DNA of 64,000 nucleotides from the NCBI GenBank assembly GCA_002794735.1, contig NBAZ01000010.1, forward strand, positions 992,001-1,056,000. Reading direction: 5' to 3'. The position numbers and the translations under genes were made by a program. Of this stretch, positions 24,583 to 38,939 are shown in pieces. The notes beneath the pieces were generated by a model. That model ran no database searches. It worked only from the letters and a program-made list of their open reading frames with translations, and had not been told where the DNA came from. How positions within the stretch are numbered: position 1 is the stretch's first letter; each line of letters starts with the position of its first letter. The DNA is from Pyrrhoderma lamaoense. Lineage: Eukaryota > Basidiomycota > Agaricomycetes > Hymenochaetales > Hymenochaetaceae.

Positions 24583-27500
24583 TTACCAACCACTCATCCC
24601 TTCAAACCCAGAAGACTGGGCAGTAGGACTGTGTTGTTGAGACATCGGCCCCGGGGTTGCACTTGACTGTCGTGAACCCATCATATCACCCGATGGTGAT
24701 CCCGCCATCCCAAATCCCTGTTGAGCCTGTTGCTGTGGCCAAGCCCCCGTTGACATCGCCATATGCTGTTGCTGTTGTGATTGTTGTTGCTGATGTTGCA
24801 TTTGCTGTTGTTGGCCAGGCCAAGATGCCGCTCCTTGTCCTTGCCCCTGCAAGAAAGCCTGCTGCTGCTGCTGCTGTTGTTGTTGCTGCTGAGGCATCAC
24901 CGCTCGTTGGGCTGCTTGAAGCATCGCAGCCCGCTGAATATCGTCTCCCGGTAGCCCACGACCGCCTAACCGTGGTGTCCCGACTCCTCCCATACCCATC
25001 TCATTCCCCCCCGCAACAGTCGGTGACCGCGCACTACGCGCTATCCCAGGAACCGTAGGATTCGACCGCAAACCTGGTGGATACTGTTGCTGCTCTACAC
25101 CCGCGCTCGAAGTAGGATTCAAAGGTGAACTCGAAGCCTGTCGCTGTCCCATAGCCGCCATCCGCTGCTGCTGCTGCTGTCTCTCTTGCATAACAGCCAA
25201 CATCTGTGAGTTCATATTCGCCATCCCAGGGTTCCGCGCCGCAAGTTGCTGCATGTAATACATCCTTTGCGCCGGATTCATGTTATTGAGATTAGGGATA
25301 TTAGCCATTCCTCCACCCATGTTGGACATGTTCGGTACATTTGCCATATTCGACATGTTTGGCATGCCAGCCATGTTTCCACCCATGTTACCCACCATTT
25401 GCCCCTGCATGCCCATACTCGAAGCGCTTCGCTGAGGCATATTCGCAGCAACTTGTGCTCCAGAAAACTGTAGATTCCCGTCTGAGTTCGATGCCTGTAT
25501 TTGAGGCGCCAGACCTATTTGTTGGTTTTGAGGATGATTAGGGGTCGGAGTAGACCCCGAAGCAGCCGCGTTTGGTGGTCGCATTTGTCCAGCAGCCATC
25601 ATCCTTTGTTGTTGTTGTTGACGATGCTGTTGCTAAAAAAAAGAGTTTGTACACTGAATTAGACCCCGAAGAAAAAAAATCAAAGACGTTCAAGTTTTGG
25701 TTTCTTACCTGGTAAATATGGAACCTACGCATCTGCTCCACGAGCGGTAATTGTGAGAAGCCTGGTTGTTGCAAGAGCAGTGCCGTGATTGGATGTTGAG
25801 TGTTCTGTAGGGCCTGAACTGTCGCCATCATATGTGGAGGCACATTCGGCATATTCTGCATATTCGGAATATTCGCACCCATGACAGGGTTTGACGTCCC
25901 AGAAGCCATACCAGGCATGGTCGCGCTACTGGGACTGACTGAAGGGCTGTTCATCTGATTCATACCCATAGCAGTACCAGGCGGAGACATTTGCCTCGCC
26001 ATCTGATTTTGCATCATTTGTTGTTGCGTTGGTGTAGGTGTTGCCTGGGCAGTACGATGAGGCGGACTCATCGACATTTGACCACTTGATATTCCTTGTG
26101 CTGATATTTGGTTGGCTTGTTGTTGTTGCTGCTGCTGTTGTTGTTGTTGTTGATGATGCTGTTGTTGTTGCTGTTGATGATGTTGCTGTTGTTGAGCTTG
26201 GCTTTGTTGTTGTGCGAGCAAGGCTTGCCGCATCTGCAAGTGTCTACGCGCTTCCGGACTAAGGTTAGCCATAGGATTATTCATATTTTGCATTCCACCC
26301 ATCCCCATACCAGGATGCATCCCACTCATACCACCCATACCTGCAGCTGAAGCAGGATGGAACATCCCATCACTAGAACCAGTAATCTGACCTCCACTAT
26401 TCGGAGGATTACCCATCGATCCGGTTGCAGAGCTCATACTCATACTCGAACTCGGACGTGCCATATTCATCTGCGCTTGCATGGCCTCCATCGGCGTAGC
26501 TGGCGGATGTATGTTCATATTATTTCCGGTTGCAGAGGCACTTAGCGGAGCGGGTGTCGTTGAGTCTCTCCTTCCGTCACCGGTATTCTGTCGTTTCGCC
26601 GATGCAGGGCTTTCACGCCCTCACTGGAGCTACCTATATCAGACCGCTCCCGCTTGATACCAATAGAACTTGGAGGTTGGATACTTGGAGTTGATGTGCT
26701 TCGTGGACCAGGCGTGAGAGTTCCGGATCCGGCACTCATTTTTGCGCGAGCGATATCCTTCGCAAAGATTGTTGGTAATAGTGAATAAAGCTCATTGATC
26801 CGTTCAATTGTACCAGGTGGAAAAGACATATGAGAAAATGCGGGTCCAATGATGGGAGAGTCAAACTCTGGAAGATCCTAAGATAAACAATAGTAAACAA
26901 AGCAGAGTCAAAAACATAATCGCAAAGATGATATTCATGTGGACCTACAAAGGTAGCCTTTACCGATTGCTCTTTTGACGATGGATCCTTCTGGTCAGCA
27001 TGGGCAGCAAGCCAATGTAAGTTTGACTGGAGTTTTCTTTGAATACTAGTTAAATATGTAGGTATCAGCGTTTGTCAATTCTCGAAGGTTTACAAACATC
27101 TCTTACACTTGAGCCTCCAGAGTTTTACCCATGTCAACACCATGTTGAACAAAGACCGAGCACAGCCTAACGAAAGTACACAATACAAAAAATCAACAAT
27201 TTTTGAATAATTAAAGCAAACGGATCTTTTTTAAGTAATAATAATGGGCACACACTTGAATAATTCGGCATTAAGTTCAAGAAGGGTAGTAACCTTCTGG
27301 ACTGAATTTTTTGAAGAAATCGAATAATTGAGTCCACTAGGACCAGTTTGACTACCGTCCCTTGATTTTTCAGGAGTTAAGGTGGGTGGAGTCAAAGTCG
27401 ACGACCCATAAGGCAGTTGAGAAGACGGGGGGTAGTGAGCCGTATCAGGAAGGCCGTCAAGATTAGAATTGTTAAGAGTAGAAGTTCCAGTATAGTTTTG

Positions 27501-28234
27501 GGAAGACGGTTGGCTGAGATCACCGCTCGAGTAGCTAAAATTATGTGTTTGGCCGACACCTGAAGACAAAGGAGCGTTGACTTGCATGGATTGTCTTGAG
27601 CCTCCTACACTACTGTTGTCTTCCGTTCTAGTCTCTTCCTGGACCGTTTCGTCTTGATTTTGTTCCTTCTCAGGTTCGTCTTCGGTATTACTCGGTGCGG
27701 GACTAAGCTCACTTAAGGGAGAACTAGCACGCCGTTCACTGTCATTCCCATCAAGTGTCTCTCCTCCCTTTGTCTGTTGTTTCTCTTCATCTTGTTGCGC
27801 TGCATTTTCATCTGTCGGTTTACTCTGCTCTTGTCCCTTTAGCTGAGAGTCCTGTTGACCAGGCTTCTCAACATTCACACCTCCTTCTTCCTGCGATACC
27901 TCACCCAAGTAGTGTTCTCGTCGTTGATCACGTCTGCACCCGAATCATGCGGTGCGTTCACTTTCTTGGGAGGCGACACGGCGCTGTTGGTGTTGGTATG
28001 CGTCTCTTGTAAGGCGCCTGAGCGCTTCTTTGCCGCTGCCAGTGCTGCTACTGAAGTAGCAGTTATGTTGGCCGTCGTCGTCGTCGTCGTAGGTGGTGAT
28101 GTTGTTGTTGTTGCTGTTGTTGTTGTTGCTGCTGATGATGTCGTCGTCGTCGTCGTTGGCGGTAGTGCGCCTGCGGGCGCAGCTGCAGGGTGATGCGCAG
28201 GATGTGACGAATGAGAACTTTGAACACCGAGCAT
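24583..28234 (-). CDS. Gln/Met-rich SS18/SSXT-like transcription coactivator (putative)
   Basis: Exons: 28234-27256, 27166-27107, 27045-26964, 26877-25709 and 25632-24583; about 1,110 residues. The N-terminus is Thr/Ala- and Ser/Glu-rich. A central segment (LLELNAELFKLCSVFVQ, then IQRKLQSNLHWLAAHAD) resembles the SSXT helix pair of SS18, where L-x-x-N-x-x-L-I-x-C is followed by L-x-x-NL-x-YLA-x-x-AD. It is split over three small exons. A further block (FPPGTIERINELYSLLPTIF) is followed by about 700 residues rich in Gln, Met, Asn and Gly, with polyQ runs at 26120-26200 and 24860-24890. SS18 is a SWI/SNF subunit; that role is inferred. One base is missing at a TTT run (26611). A second break near 27904 could be a lost base or an unrecognised 71-bp intron. 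Another Q-rich coactivator family remains possible. Confidence 0.55.
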
Positions 28235-30641
28235 AACCCGGTTGAACGAATGACGCGTTTAAGATTCGACCAAACAGTTGTGTTTTTTTTTTTAAAAATA
28301 AGAGGGAGGACCCGAGGGAGGCAACAAGGTAATGCAAAAAAAAAAAGTATAAAAAGGACACCAGGAAGGGATTGATGGGATAATAATTAAATGGATTTAA
28401 TCGACACTTGTTGCAAACGGTCACCTGGCTTTCTCTCTCTCTCCCTTGTCGGAGCGATCGTAAGAATTTTTGTTTCTTGTTTATTACTTCCTTTTCCTCT
28501 GTTTTTTTTTTTTCGTAAAGGAAGGAGGGAAAAAAAATGTGTTTAGGGAAAGAGGCGACCTGTCGTGGCGTTGAGGGGTGCAGTAGAAACGTAAGCGATG
28601 GGTCCGAGGGGGTGACGAACGGACGCCCAATGACGATGATGGAGAAGACTTTGCCGAACGCGTTCAAGAAGGAAAAGCCGGAGAAGTGATTAAACGCAGA
28701 CGAGTTGGGACGGAGAGGGGGTGTGGAAGGAGGCAGCCGGGGCGCTACCGTGGGTGTGTCGTTTGGGACGGTGGATTTTTGGGGGGTGCGCAGCGAAGAG
28801 ACGGGTGAGTGAGGAGAGTCGAGTGAGTGGGTGGGTGAGTGAGGAGGAGGAGCGGACGGCGGGAGGAACTGGCTGGCCGGTGGACACACAGAACGGAGAC
28901 ACACAGGACAGACTTTCACTTGTTGCCCAGAGCCAGTCACAGTGCGGAGGACATCAACTGGTGCGTGAGAACGCATGTCCTTTTATGTGACATGGTGGCG
29001 TGTCAATCGAATCCCCACTCCGGAGCGATCACTGATCCCGCGGGTGCGCACCTGTCGCCGCCGTCGTCGTCGGGAGGAGGGCGGGGTGGAGCGAGCGAGT
29101 GAGGACGGGAAACGGAGGATGCATAACAGCAGAGGGAGGAATGACGCTTTGCGATGAAAAAACTTGTTGACTCGGCCGTATCTTCGGGATCTGTGTCATT
29201 CTCTGTTTGCATCCCTATCCTCGTCTCACCTCCTCTCGATCATCTATATATCCATCCCCAACACACATCATCATCATCCAAATATCTGTCAACAATCATC
29301 CATCCATCCTCCGTTGCTACATGTACTCTTCTCTAGAAGAACTCTCAATAGAAGCCCCCCGTTCATATAACCCATCTCTCACTCATATCTACCCCATACA
29401 TCCCATCTAATCTCCAAACAAAATATAAAACACCGCCTACTCTTCGCATATTGATCCCCTTCCCCTCGGCTCGCTTCTTCAAATCTCCCCTACCCCCCTT
29501 CTTCTTCAAAACAAAACAAAAAAGCTTACAGTCAATCAATTAAAAAAATCGCAAATCACTCAATATCCTAAACTTCAATTGAGTAAGAAGAAACATAATT
29601 AAAGAAGATCCCCCCCCTCATTTCTGAACTCCCCGCAGCAAACTCTCTCTTTAGTATACCCCGGCGGATACAATGCGCATCTCAATAGAAAATAGCTTCT
29701 ATAAAAGTACTCTAGGCTACACACGTACATGTACACCCTATGTACGAAACAGAGAAGAGAAAGAGAGAGAGAGAGAGAGAGAGACAGTAAAAAAAAAGCC
29801 TCCGATCCCGTCCTAAGGGTCCCACAAGATCCAAGTCAGACGACCTTCCGGAGGTGAGAGGGGGAGGGAAGTATACATAAACAATAAACAACCATATATA
29901 CACCTCTCTATTTTTTTTTCTTTTTTTTTCGATTGACGGAGCCCATCTTAGCCGCTTCCCTCCCTCGGTGCGGAAGAGTTTTTTTATTTTCAGGGTCCAG
30001 GGTCAAAGAAGGATCACACAGGCTCTTCCTAGCCGCCAACCTCGCAAATGAAGTTTTCCTCTTCTTTCAAGTAGGGAGGCAGGGGAGAAGGGTAAGCGGA
30101 GGCGGAGGCGGAGGGATGTGTGTGTGTGTGTGTGTCTGTACTCGGATCTATGAGTATGAGTAACTCCCCCCTCTCCGCAGGAAGATCGCTGGAAGTCGAT
30201 CTTGATAGTGGCTTGACCTGTAGTAGTAGAGAGAACATTTGAAAAAAATGTAATGATGATATTGCGTATGTGTGTGTGGCGGGTGCTAAACCATTTAAGA
30301 ACGTTAAACATAAATGTATGTTTATATGAGACCAAAACCAAGATTGAGCGCACATGAAGACCTAGTTGCACGGTGCACCGGGGAAGAAGATTAGATGCTT
30401 TATTTTCCGGGAGAGGTGGGTATCTTGTTTCAATCTGATAGTAATGAAAAAACGAAAATTGAAAAGATGAACTGGGATGCCCCCCCCCCGTCCGGAATGA
30501 TAACGATCGCATCTCAGGAAGAAAGAAAAGGATGAACAGGGTTTTACTGTTGTTCGTTGTCCTCCGAGAGTGCGATCTTAACCTGATCGAAAGGCTAAAT
30601 AAAAACCTTCGTCTCTCCACTCCCCCCCCCCCCCAGAAAAC
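28235..30641. other. Upstream region of the SS18-like gene and 3' flank of tad2
   Basis: No gene was recognised. On the plus strand the sequence is purine-rich from 28280 to 29150 (the CT-rich leader of the minus-strand SS18-like gene) and turns CT-rich from 29160 to 29650. GA (29760-29785) and TG (30118-30135) microsatellites follow. A 344-codon minus-strand frame over 27945-28976 is a read-through of this leader and has no protein-like composition. Confidence 0.45.
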
Positions 30642-32001
<1,360 letters not shown>

Positions 32002-34168
32002 AACTTAGCTAGCGGAACTTGTATTTTGGAGTAGAGCGAAAAACTATTGAAATTTGAGCTTAAAAGCTTGATTGTTTATGTGTGCTCATAACATTAACAA
32101 GACGTCGATCAGATTCAAATTCAATTCAAGTTCATTTTTTATCTCGTGTATTTACTCTTTTTTTTTGGTATTTTATACATCTATTTCGCAGAGACTTTTG
32201 ATTTCTAGATTACCACCTATACGTTAATATTCTTACCTTTCCCTTTGTGACGTAACAACTCATCCACACGGACAAAAGTGCATCATGATTATCACTAAAA
32301 CATAAACATACCCTTAAGCTTGATATGCGTCGTCGGTTCGCTCAAAACTTATCCAAAGGGTAAACAAAAAAATAATAAAGCGATAGAATCGTTATTTTTT
32401 TGCCGTCGAACGGTAGCCTTGTAGTCGGGCGACAGGGATGAGGAGAAAAGCCGAGCTTAAGACTCACTCGTTATGATTATATGCATGCATGTTTGATGTA
32501 GGTCACGGTTGGAGCATACACGTATCATTGTATGTCTTGAATTGGTGTATCTGTTCTTTAGACTCACTATATGATATCCCTATCCTATACTTTTGTCAGG
32601 GTAAGGTGCACTAGTCTCTAGCCTAGTACCTATAAAATAGGCAGGTATGGTCACCATAATCTCTCCTTCCGGGCGGAAGTTCTTATATACAGGTTGTTCT
32701 TGATAAAGTACTAGGTAGTTTAAATTCTATTTTCGTCACTATAAACCACATAAAGAGGTTGTAAAGCAAGTTTTAATTTTTCTTTTTTAAAGAAAAAAGT
32801 CCTATTCACGCTCGTTGGGCAAACCTTTTTTATTGCTGCGGCATACATGTATACTTGTTGTATACCTCACAAGTAGACAGATAAAAAAATACCACTAAAT
32901 CATCATCACTCCATTTTTCTTTGCATGACACGCAATCTTCGGAAAGAAAGGTCCATAAAGCACAAGCCAGGATCGATACCTTACACATCCAGTATCCACC
33001 AAAAAGAATATTCCATAAAAAACACCCAATTTATCGGATCCTTATCATAAAACCCAAAAAACAATCGGACGTTAAAGAAACTCCCTATCATTTCAGGGTC
33101 AAAGAAAAAGAAAAACTGGCTTGTCTATCAATAAATGTTCCGTATATATAATTCAAATACATAGACTTTGTTTTTTCTTCTTCTTTCAATCCGTAGATGC
33201 TTTCAATACACATCGGAATTTCAAAACAAATCTAGGGAGGGAGAACAGAAAGATGTATAGTTGACTGATTCTGGCTTGTCGGTACATGTTACAGTACAAT
33301 CGTGTATAGATGACGAGCCACTAGGAAAAAAAGACGATACGTTATTTCATGAGGTGGAAAAGAGCCAGAAAGAGATAGAAGAAGTAGAAGAGATGGAAAA
33401 AGTGGAAGGGAAAAAAAGGCTATGTCATAAACCCAGTTACCATCAATGAGGGGGTGAAAAACATGGAAAAAAAGGGGTTGAGCGCAAAAAAAGGGAGGGA
33501 GGGGTTGAAGATAAGGACGTTTATATGGCGGTGCGTTAGGAATAAGTCGGATGGCACAGAACCTAAAACCCAAAAACAAGTAGATGCAGAAAGTGAAGGA
33601 AAAGGGAGAATACCTTGCTGAGTAGACATAAGTGGCATAGGAAGGCGGGGGATGAGGGGATAAGAGTGCAACTGTAAATGGAATACATGGAAACACGTAT
33701 GAATCATTGAAAACATGGATCTGCAACGCAACGAGAATGAGAAAAAGAAAAGAAGTATTGCGAGTAAACTACATGCAGTATATTGTGTTGGAATGCATTG
33801 TAATAAAAGAGAGAAAAGGGGAGAGAAGAAATTTATGGCAACCTAAATCCCAGAACAGAAGTAAAAGGAGAAAAAACATGCATGAGGGGGGTCGGACCAA
33901 CGAAAGTTCAACAAAAAAAAGGATGAGGTCGGATGGCATAGTTATTTGCTGGGAGAAGAGGAAGAGAAAGACAGAGAGCTTGGACGGGGGTATAGACGTA
34001 ATTATGAAATCTCTGATTACTATACGTTTAGGCGATAAGTATTTGTGTTTGTGTAGGCCAAATCAATCAAGCAAATAAACCACGTATTCTCCCGGCGACC
34101 TTCAGAAAAAGCTCCTGGACTGCACATTTGAACGCATTGTGAATGTATCCGAGGGCCGCCCAAAACCA
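32002..34168. other. Intergenic, no gene recognised
   Basis: The tad2 promoter lies at the left end and the 3' flank of ssk1 at the right. The right part (33340-34070) is purine-rich on the plus strand, pyrimidine-rich in the sense of ssk1. The plus-strand frame at 33707-34078 is Lys/Arg-rich low-complexity sequence without a known motif. Confidence 0.45.
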
Positions 34169-37100
34169 TTATTGTTCATGAGGTTCCGGATTCTCAGATA
34201 AGCCATTATTTTCTGAATCTTTATCTTCCGAAGTACCAGAAACAATCTCTGTAGTTGGCGTTGTGGAGTCCGTGTTCGAGACTTCAGCTATAGAGCGACT
34301 GCTTTCATTAAGAGCCCCTTCTCCCGGACCAATCAGTTGTTCAGTAGTAGTACGTTCAACAACCGAGGACAGTGTTTCCGCAGAGCCGGCTAATTGTGCA
34401 CCCTCTCCACTAGTCTCTCTAGTTTCTGTTTCCCTTTGTTGCTCTCCCGAAGTCGCTGAATTATCCATCAGTTTCTAACTTCGCCTTTTAAAGAAGAATT
34501 GAGTGTTCTCACCAGAAGTCACAGAAAGCGACACATTTTCAGTATGCTCAGCAGAGGCTGTCTTTTGATTGGCCGCATTAGCTGCCTGGTTATCAACTTT
34601 CGGGTGGTTTTCCGCTAAAGGAAAAACCTGTAAGTAATTTTCTACGGATGAACAGATGGACTATACACTCGTACATTCAACCGGTTCTGTATCACGCGAG
34701 GCAGTAAGCCTAGTCGGAGAGCTCAATATCCTCATAGTATCCATCGTAGAAGATAACGAGTTTATGTCTACAGGATGTTTACGCGGTGTCCTCCGGCCTT
34801 CCGGTACATGCAATTTGCTTGCAACAGCTTTAGCCTGGTTCACCTGCCCAGACGTTACGCTTCTCATGACATCAGGTCTAAAATCAGCCCACATCTGAAG
34901 CGCCTTTATAGATCCCCACTCTATAATCTTATTATTAAGCCACAGTAAGGAAACCGGTTTTGTCAAGAAATCATTGCAACCCGCCGCTAGAGCGGCTACT
35001 CGATCAACTTGCAGTGAGGAAGCTGTCAAGGCAACAATAATTACAGACGATTTGAAAGGCGTGTGTACACTGATAGATTTGGAGTCTGACGATGCTGATT
35101 CAGATGGGGTATGTTGTCCATCCAAAGGAGGAGTCGATGCAGACTGGCGTTCCAATCGTCTAATTTCCTTGGTGGCTTCTATCCCATCCATAACCGGCAT
35201 TTGTATATCCATCTGTAGAGACGATATCAGTTTAAGACGTATTACAACATTTTCACTACGAACCAAAATTAAGTGAAAGCCCCCAGTCTTCCATTTTGCG
35301 ACAGCTTCGGCGCCGTTGATAGCTACATCATATTTTATTTTCTTTTTCTTCATGAAAGTTGAAAGAATAGTCTGGTTGATTGGATTATCTAGTAACATTA
35401 CAGTATGTGAGAAAAGAATGTAAGCAGTAATTACAAAATGCGCACCCTCAACTATGAGAACATTGACTGGCGGCACCACGATGTTACCGTCACTGGGCTT
35501 TCCTCTTTTTGTTTGAGGGGATATAGGTGAGCTTGCTGAGTCAATTGTTCCCTTTCGAGGTCTCCTTGTAGGACCAGAGACACCAGAAGCATCTGCACGG
35601 TTTGCTGATGGAGACGTAGGAGGACTCATCGTTTTTCTTCCATCACTAGGCATACCATTTCCAGGCACATCATCAAAGCCATCGTCAGCAACTTTCGCTT
35701 TCTGTGAGACTGAAAGTTCCTCTCGAGACTTGCTCGGATGTGATGAGGCATCAGAAAAGTAGTTTCGCAGATAACGATTGTAACCAGAAACTTTACTATA
35801 TGGTTTCGGTCTTTCTCCTGGAGACATGTCATCTACATCTGCTGTGAGACGCCTCTGTAAGAATTTTCTACGAACATAGAAATCGCCAATATCAGAACCT
35901 TCAAGAGAAGACACCATAGCCTCTTCATAGATCTGTTCGGGTTTTGCACTGCGAGGGCCTTGTGGATTGAAGAATATTCCAGCGGGTTGCCCATCGAGAC
36001 TTTGTATAAGAAGACCCGAACTCGGAGAGGTACCCAATTTCCTCGCTTCTTTTTCGAAATAGTCACCTACAATTTCAGAGTCACGCAAGGGGGATGGGGG
36101 AAGCCGTGAACCTTCCGCCATTTCCTTTGGAGTCCGAGAAGATCGTTCAGATGCTGTTCGTGGGCTGATAGGGGGTCGATTAGGTCTTTGTGAAGGACTT
36201 GAACCTGAGAAGGGTGAAAAGGGACTGATGCCCAGGCCACTAGGACTCAGTGGAGAGGTTGCAATAGGAGTGAAGAATGGATCTACAACCGGCTTTATCA
36301 TAGCAGTACGAAGCGCGGTCAACACACGGCGTGGTCCTGCGGGCTTTGGAAGTACAATAACTTCAGGTACATAATTTGAAGTGCTTGGCGTTGACATAAC
36401 ACTGTGTATTAAATCCTTTACGAGCTTAAAGTTCTGTAGACCCGTGAAGTGGAGGATAACTGGATGCTGGACGTGATGTTGCGCAACAGAAAAAGTGGAT
36501 TTAAAGGCCTTCGTCCTGTAGATCTGGGGTGAGGAGACTGGTCTGTGGTGGGCAGCGAGCTGAGGCCGACGCAGGTTTAGATTGAAGGTGGACTCTGCAC
36601 GCATTTGTACAAGTCTCTGTCGTAGAGAGTCAACATCATCATCTATTATGATAAAAGCCGGCCTATCGTCAGGTTTTGGTTTCTGAGATTCTTCTTCAAG
36701 TGAGTTGAGCTCTACACCACTCGATAAATCTGCTTGAATCCCTACAAATGGTTCGTCCTTATTGTTCTCTATCGACACCTCTGGTACCGTATTCTCAGAG
36801 GAACTCAAGGATACATGACTTACGTCAAGACCCCAAGTAGTCAGATAGCTTGTCAGGTGATGAGCAAAAGAACCATCGACGCTGGCGTGTAGTGTGACCT
36901 TCTTTCCTTTTAGTGAATCTACGAACTGAAGTAGTTCGCCTAAGCAAGGTTCTGAAGCTAACTGTAAATTGATATTGGCATATGGCTGTCGTAATGCGGC
37001 TTCCTCAGCGCTCAATTTCGGAGGATTTGTGAGTAAGTCTGGAGACCCAGAATCAAGGACAACTGAAAGTGTACAACTGCGCCCCGGAGTAAATAAACGT

Positions 37101-38412
37101 GGTTCCAAATCAGTTTTTACTGTTCCACGTATCCGCGCAAGTAGTCTACGGAAGATAACCGAGTTTAGACGGGGTTGTGCACGAACGAGCGGAGTCTCGG
37201 CACCGACACAAGGATTGTTCTTTATTGATAATTTCGTATTAGGTGATACGAACTTGTGACCCACTTCAAATGTACAACGAAGGGGTCCATCAAAATCATT
37301 GACTGATGAAGATGCCCTTGAAGAAGAACGACTTTCACCATCAGAACTTAGATGATCGTAAGTTGACACTGAAAGCTCGGGTGAAATGGATAGTCCGATT
37401 TCAATAGTATCTCCGGGAAGTGATGTCTCGAGAATTTGCCTTATTATCTTTTTCAAGTGTTAGAATATATGCTTCAAAGTCGTGAGACGGAACATACATG
37501 CGAAAGAGCATACGAGATTCCACATTCATCACCATGTACACTAACATGTCTCATTCCCACATCACTATGGTAGAGAACTAATTCAACGCCTGCTTGTGCA
37601 GCAAGTCCGCTTAAGGCATCGCCGACACTTTGTAGAACTTCACCAATATCAAAGTCTTCTGAGAGAGTAGCAGAATTTAACTCAGGCTCTTTCTCGGCTA
37701 CTTGCGGATCTGATTGTAGCATGGTATCATCTGCGAAAGTTGCCATATTAGCAGACATATAATTGAGATTCTTCAGGGCCGTAAGCATGGCGGTGATTGA
37801 TGGACTTGGCACGGAAAGTGAGCAAGCGGCGAATTGTTCCTTCGCAGGATCAAGGAGGTGAGGGGGAGAAATCTGTAAGAGGGTCTGAACTACCATTTGC
37901 ACTGAATCCGCAAGCTCAAGGGAAAGCTCACGAAAGCGAGCAGAACTCGGGGGTTGAGCAAGAACCAAGGGTGAATAAGGGTTAAAATATGTATCTACAG
38001 TAGAAGTTGGGGAGATTATCCTATGGGGATTATTAAGGCTACCTAGCTGAGATGATACAGGCATGGAGAAAGCACGAGACAATCTTGGAGGAGAAGGTGA
38101 TAGTAATGGTGTATTACCCGCTGTTGGAGTGTCTGTAGTTGATGTGTGCTCCGATGATTCCTTCTCAATGACACTGGAAGTAGATTCTTTTGATCCTTGG
38201 GATTCCGGTTCGGAAACTTCAATCTCAGATGATTCTGGACCAGCAGAAGAAGGTAGGTTATGCTGGCCTGGATAGTTCTCTGGATATGTGAAGCCAAATT
38301 TTTCGGCGGGAGGAAGATCAACTATGGGTGTCACAGCTATTCCATCCTCCCCAGACTCGACGATGGGGATCGTCGGGACACGGACGGCAGGCAGTACTTT
38401 GCTGTCTGGCAT
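34169..38412 (-). CDS. SSK1: Ssk1-type response regulator of the HOG stress pathway
   Basis: Phosphorelay output protein that takes phosphate from Ypd1 and controls the Ssk2-type MAPKKK of the HOG cascade. Exons: 38412-37498, 37447-35446, 35388-35264, 35212-34682, 34627-34523 and 34474-34169; about 1,327 residues, no frame break. The true receiver begins VNVLIVEDNPINQ, has its phospho-acceptor Asp (codon 35209-35207) in MDIQMPVMDG, the Thr of VALTASS and the Lys of DFLTKPVS. It ends with the Ssk1 hallmark WLNNKIIEWGSIKALQMWAD. A Ser/Thr-rich insert sits between IRRLERQ and VIIVALTASS. Upstream, residues about 190-380 resemble a decayed histidine-kinase core and about 480-640 a decayed receiver. 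The acidic Ser/Thr-rich tail is joined by two small exons whose splice sites are less certain. Divergent from the transporter gene. Confidence 0.88.
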
Positions 38413-38939
38413 TTTAGGGGAGATATAAAGTGGGACTGTAAGTCAGTAATTACTGAGCAGGACACACAGTTGTCGACGTCGCCGCCTGCACAATGAGTAC
38501 GTTGTGAAGCGTAAAGTCTCAATGTGGACAGCGACGGCGACGGCAGGAGGAAAGACAGCAAGGAGCTGGTGAGGGACAGAGATGAAGAGGGACCGGAGAA
38601 CCTGTTCGGCCTCTCCATAATAACAGTATTGATATTAATTATTATTAATATTTTTAATTAGTCTTACACTATGTTTTAATTGTTACTTTATTACAAGAGT
38701 GTAACTTGAACTTTGTATTCAAATTACGTTTCGCAGACACATCCAGGTGATGACTTGGCACACCTCCTCACTTGCTCATCGACGTGGGTGCCAACGACAA
38801 CGACGCCGGAGAGGCGCATCGGATTACGTTTGTCTTAATTAGGGAATCATTAATATACCTATTTTGCTACTTTTGTATGGTTCTCTGTAGATGCTTATAA
38901 TCCCACTACTCTGTTCGACATGACCTTTGCTGTGGCACT
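38413..38939. promoter_or_regulatory. Divergent promoter region, ssk1 / transporter
   Basis: About 530 bp between two start codons pointing away from each other. The ssk1 side (38520-38620) has a CT-rich sense strand; the centre (38630-38700) is AT-rich with an ATTATTAATATTTTTAAT stretch. It should hold both promoters; no specific site was recognised. Confidence 0.4.

Noticed and set aside
26038..26350. Plus-strand frames of poly-Val/Leu
   Set aside because: These are the antisense of the polyglutamine repeats of the SS18-like gene.
27945..28976. 344-codon minus-strand open frame upstream of and overlapping the SS18-like gene
   Set aside because: It overlaps the ATG-started frame that continues into the conserved exons; its composition is that of a CT-rich leader (Ser/Pro then Phe/Leu/Lys runs), with no domain.
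30003..30620. 205-codon minus-strand frame downstream of tad2
   Set aside because: Lies past the tad2 stop, is rich in Arg/Ser/His from GA and TG microsatellites, and has no family features.
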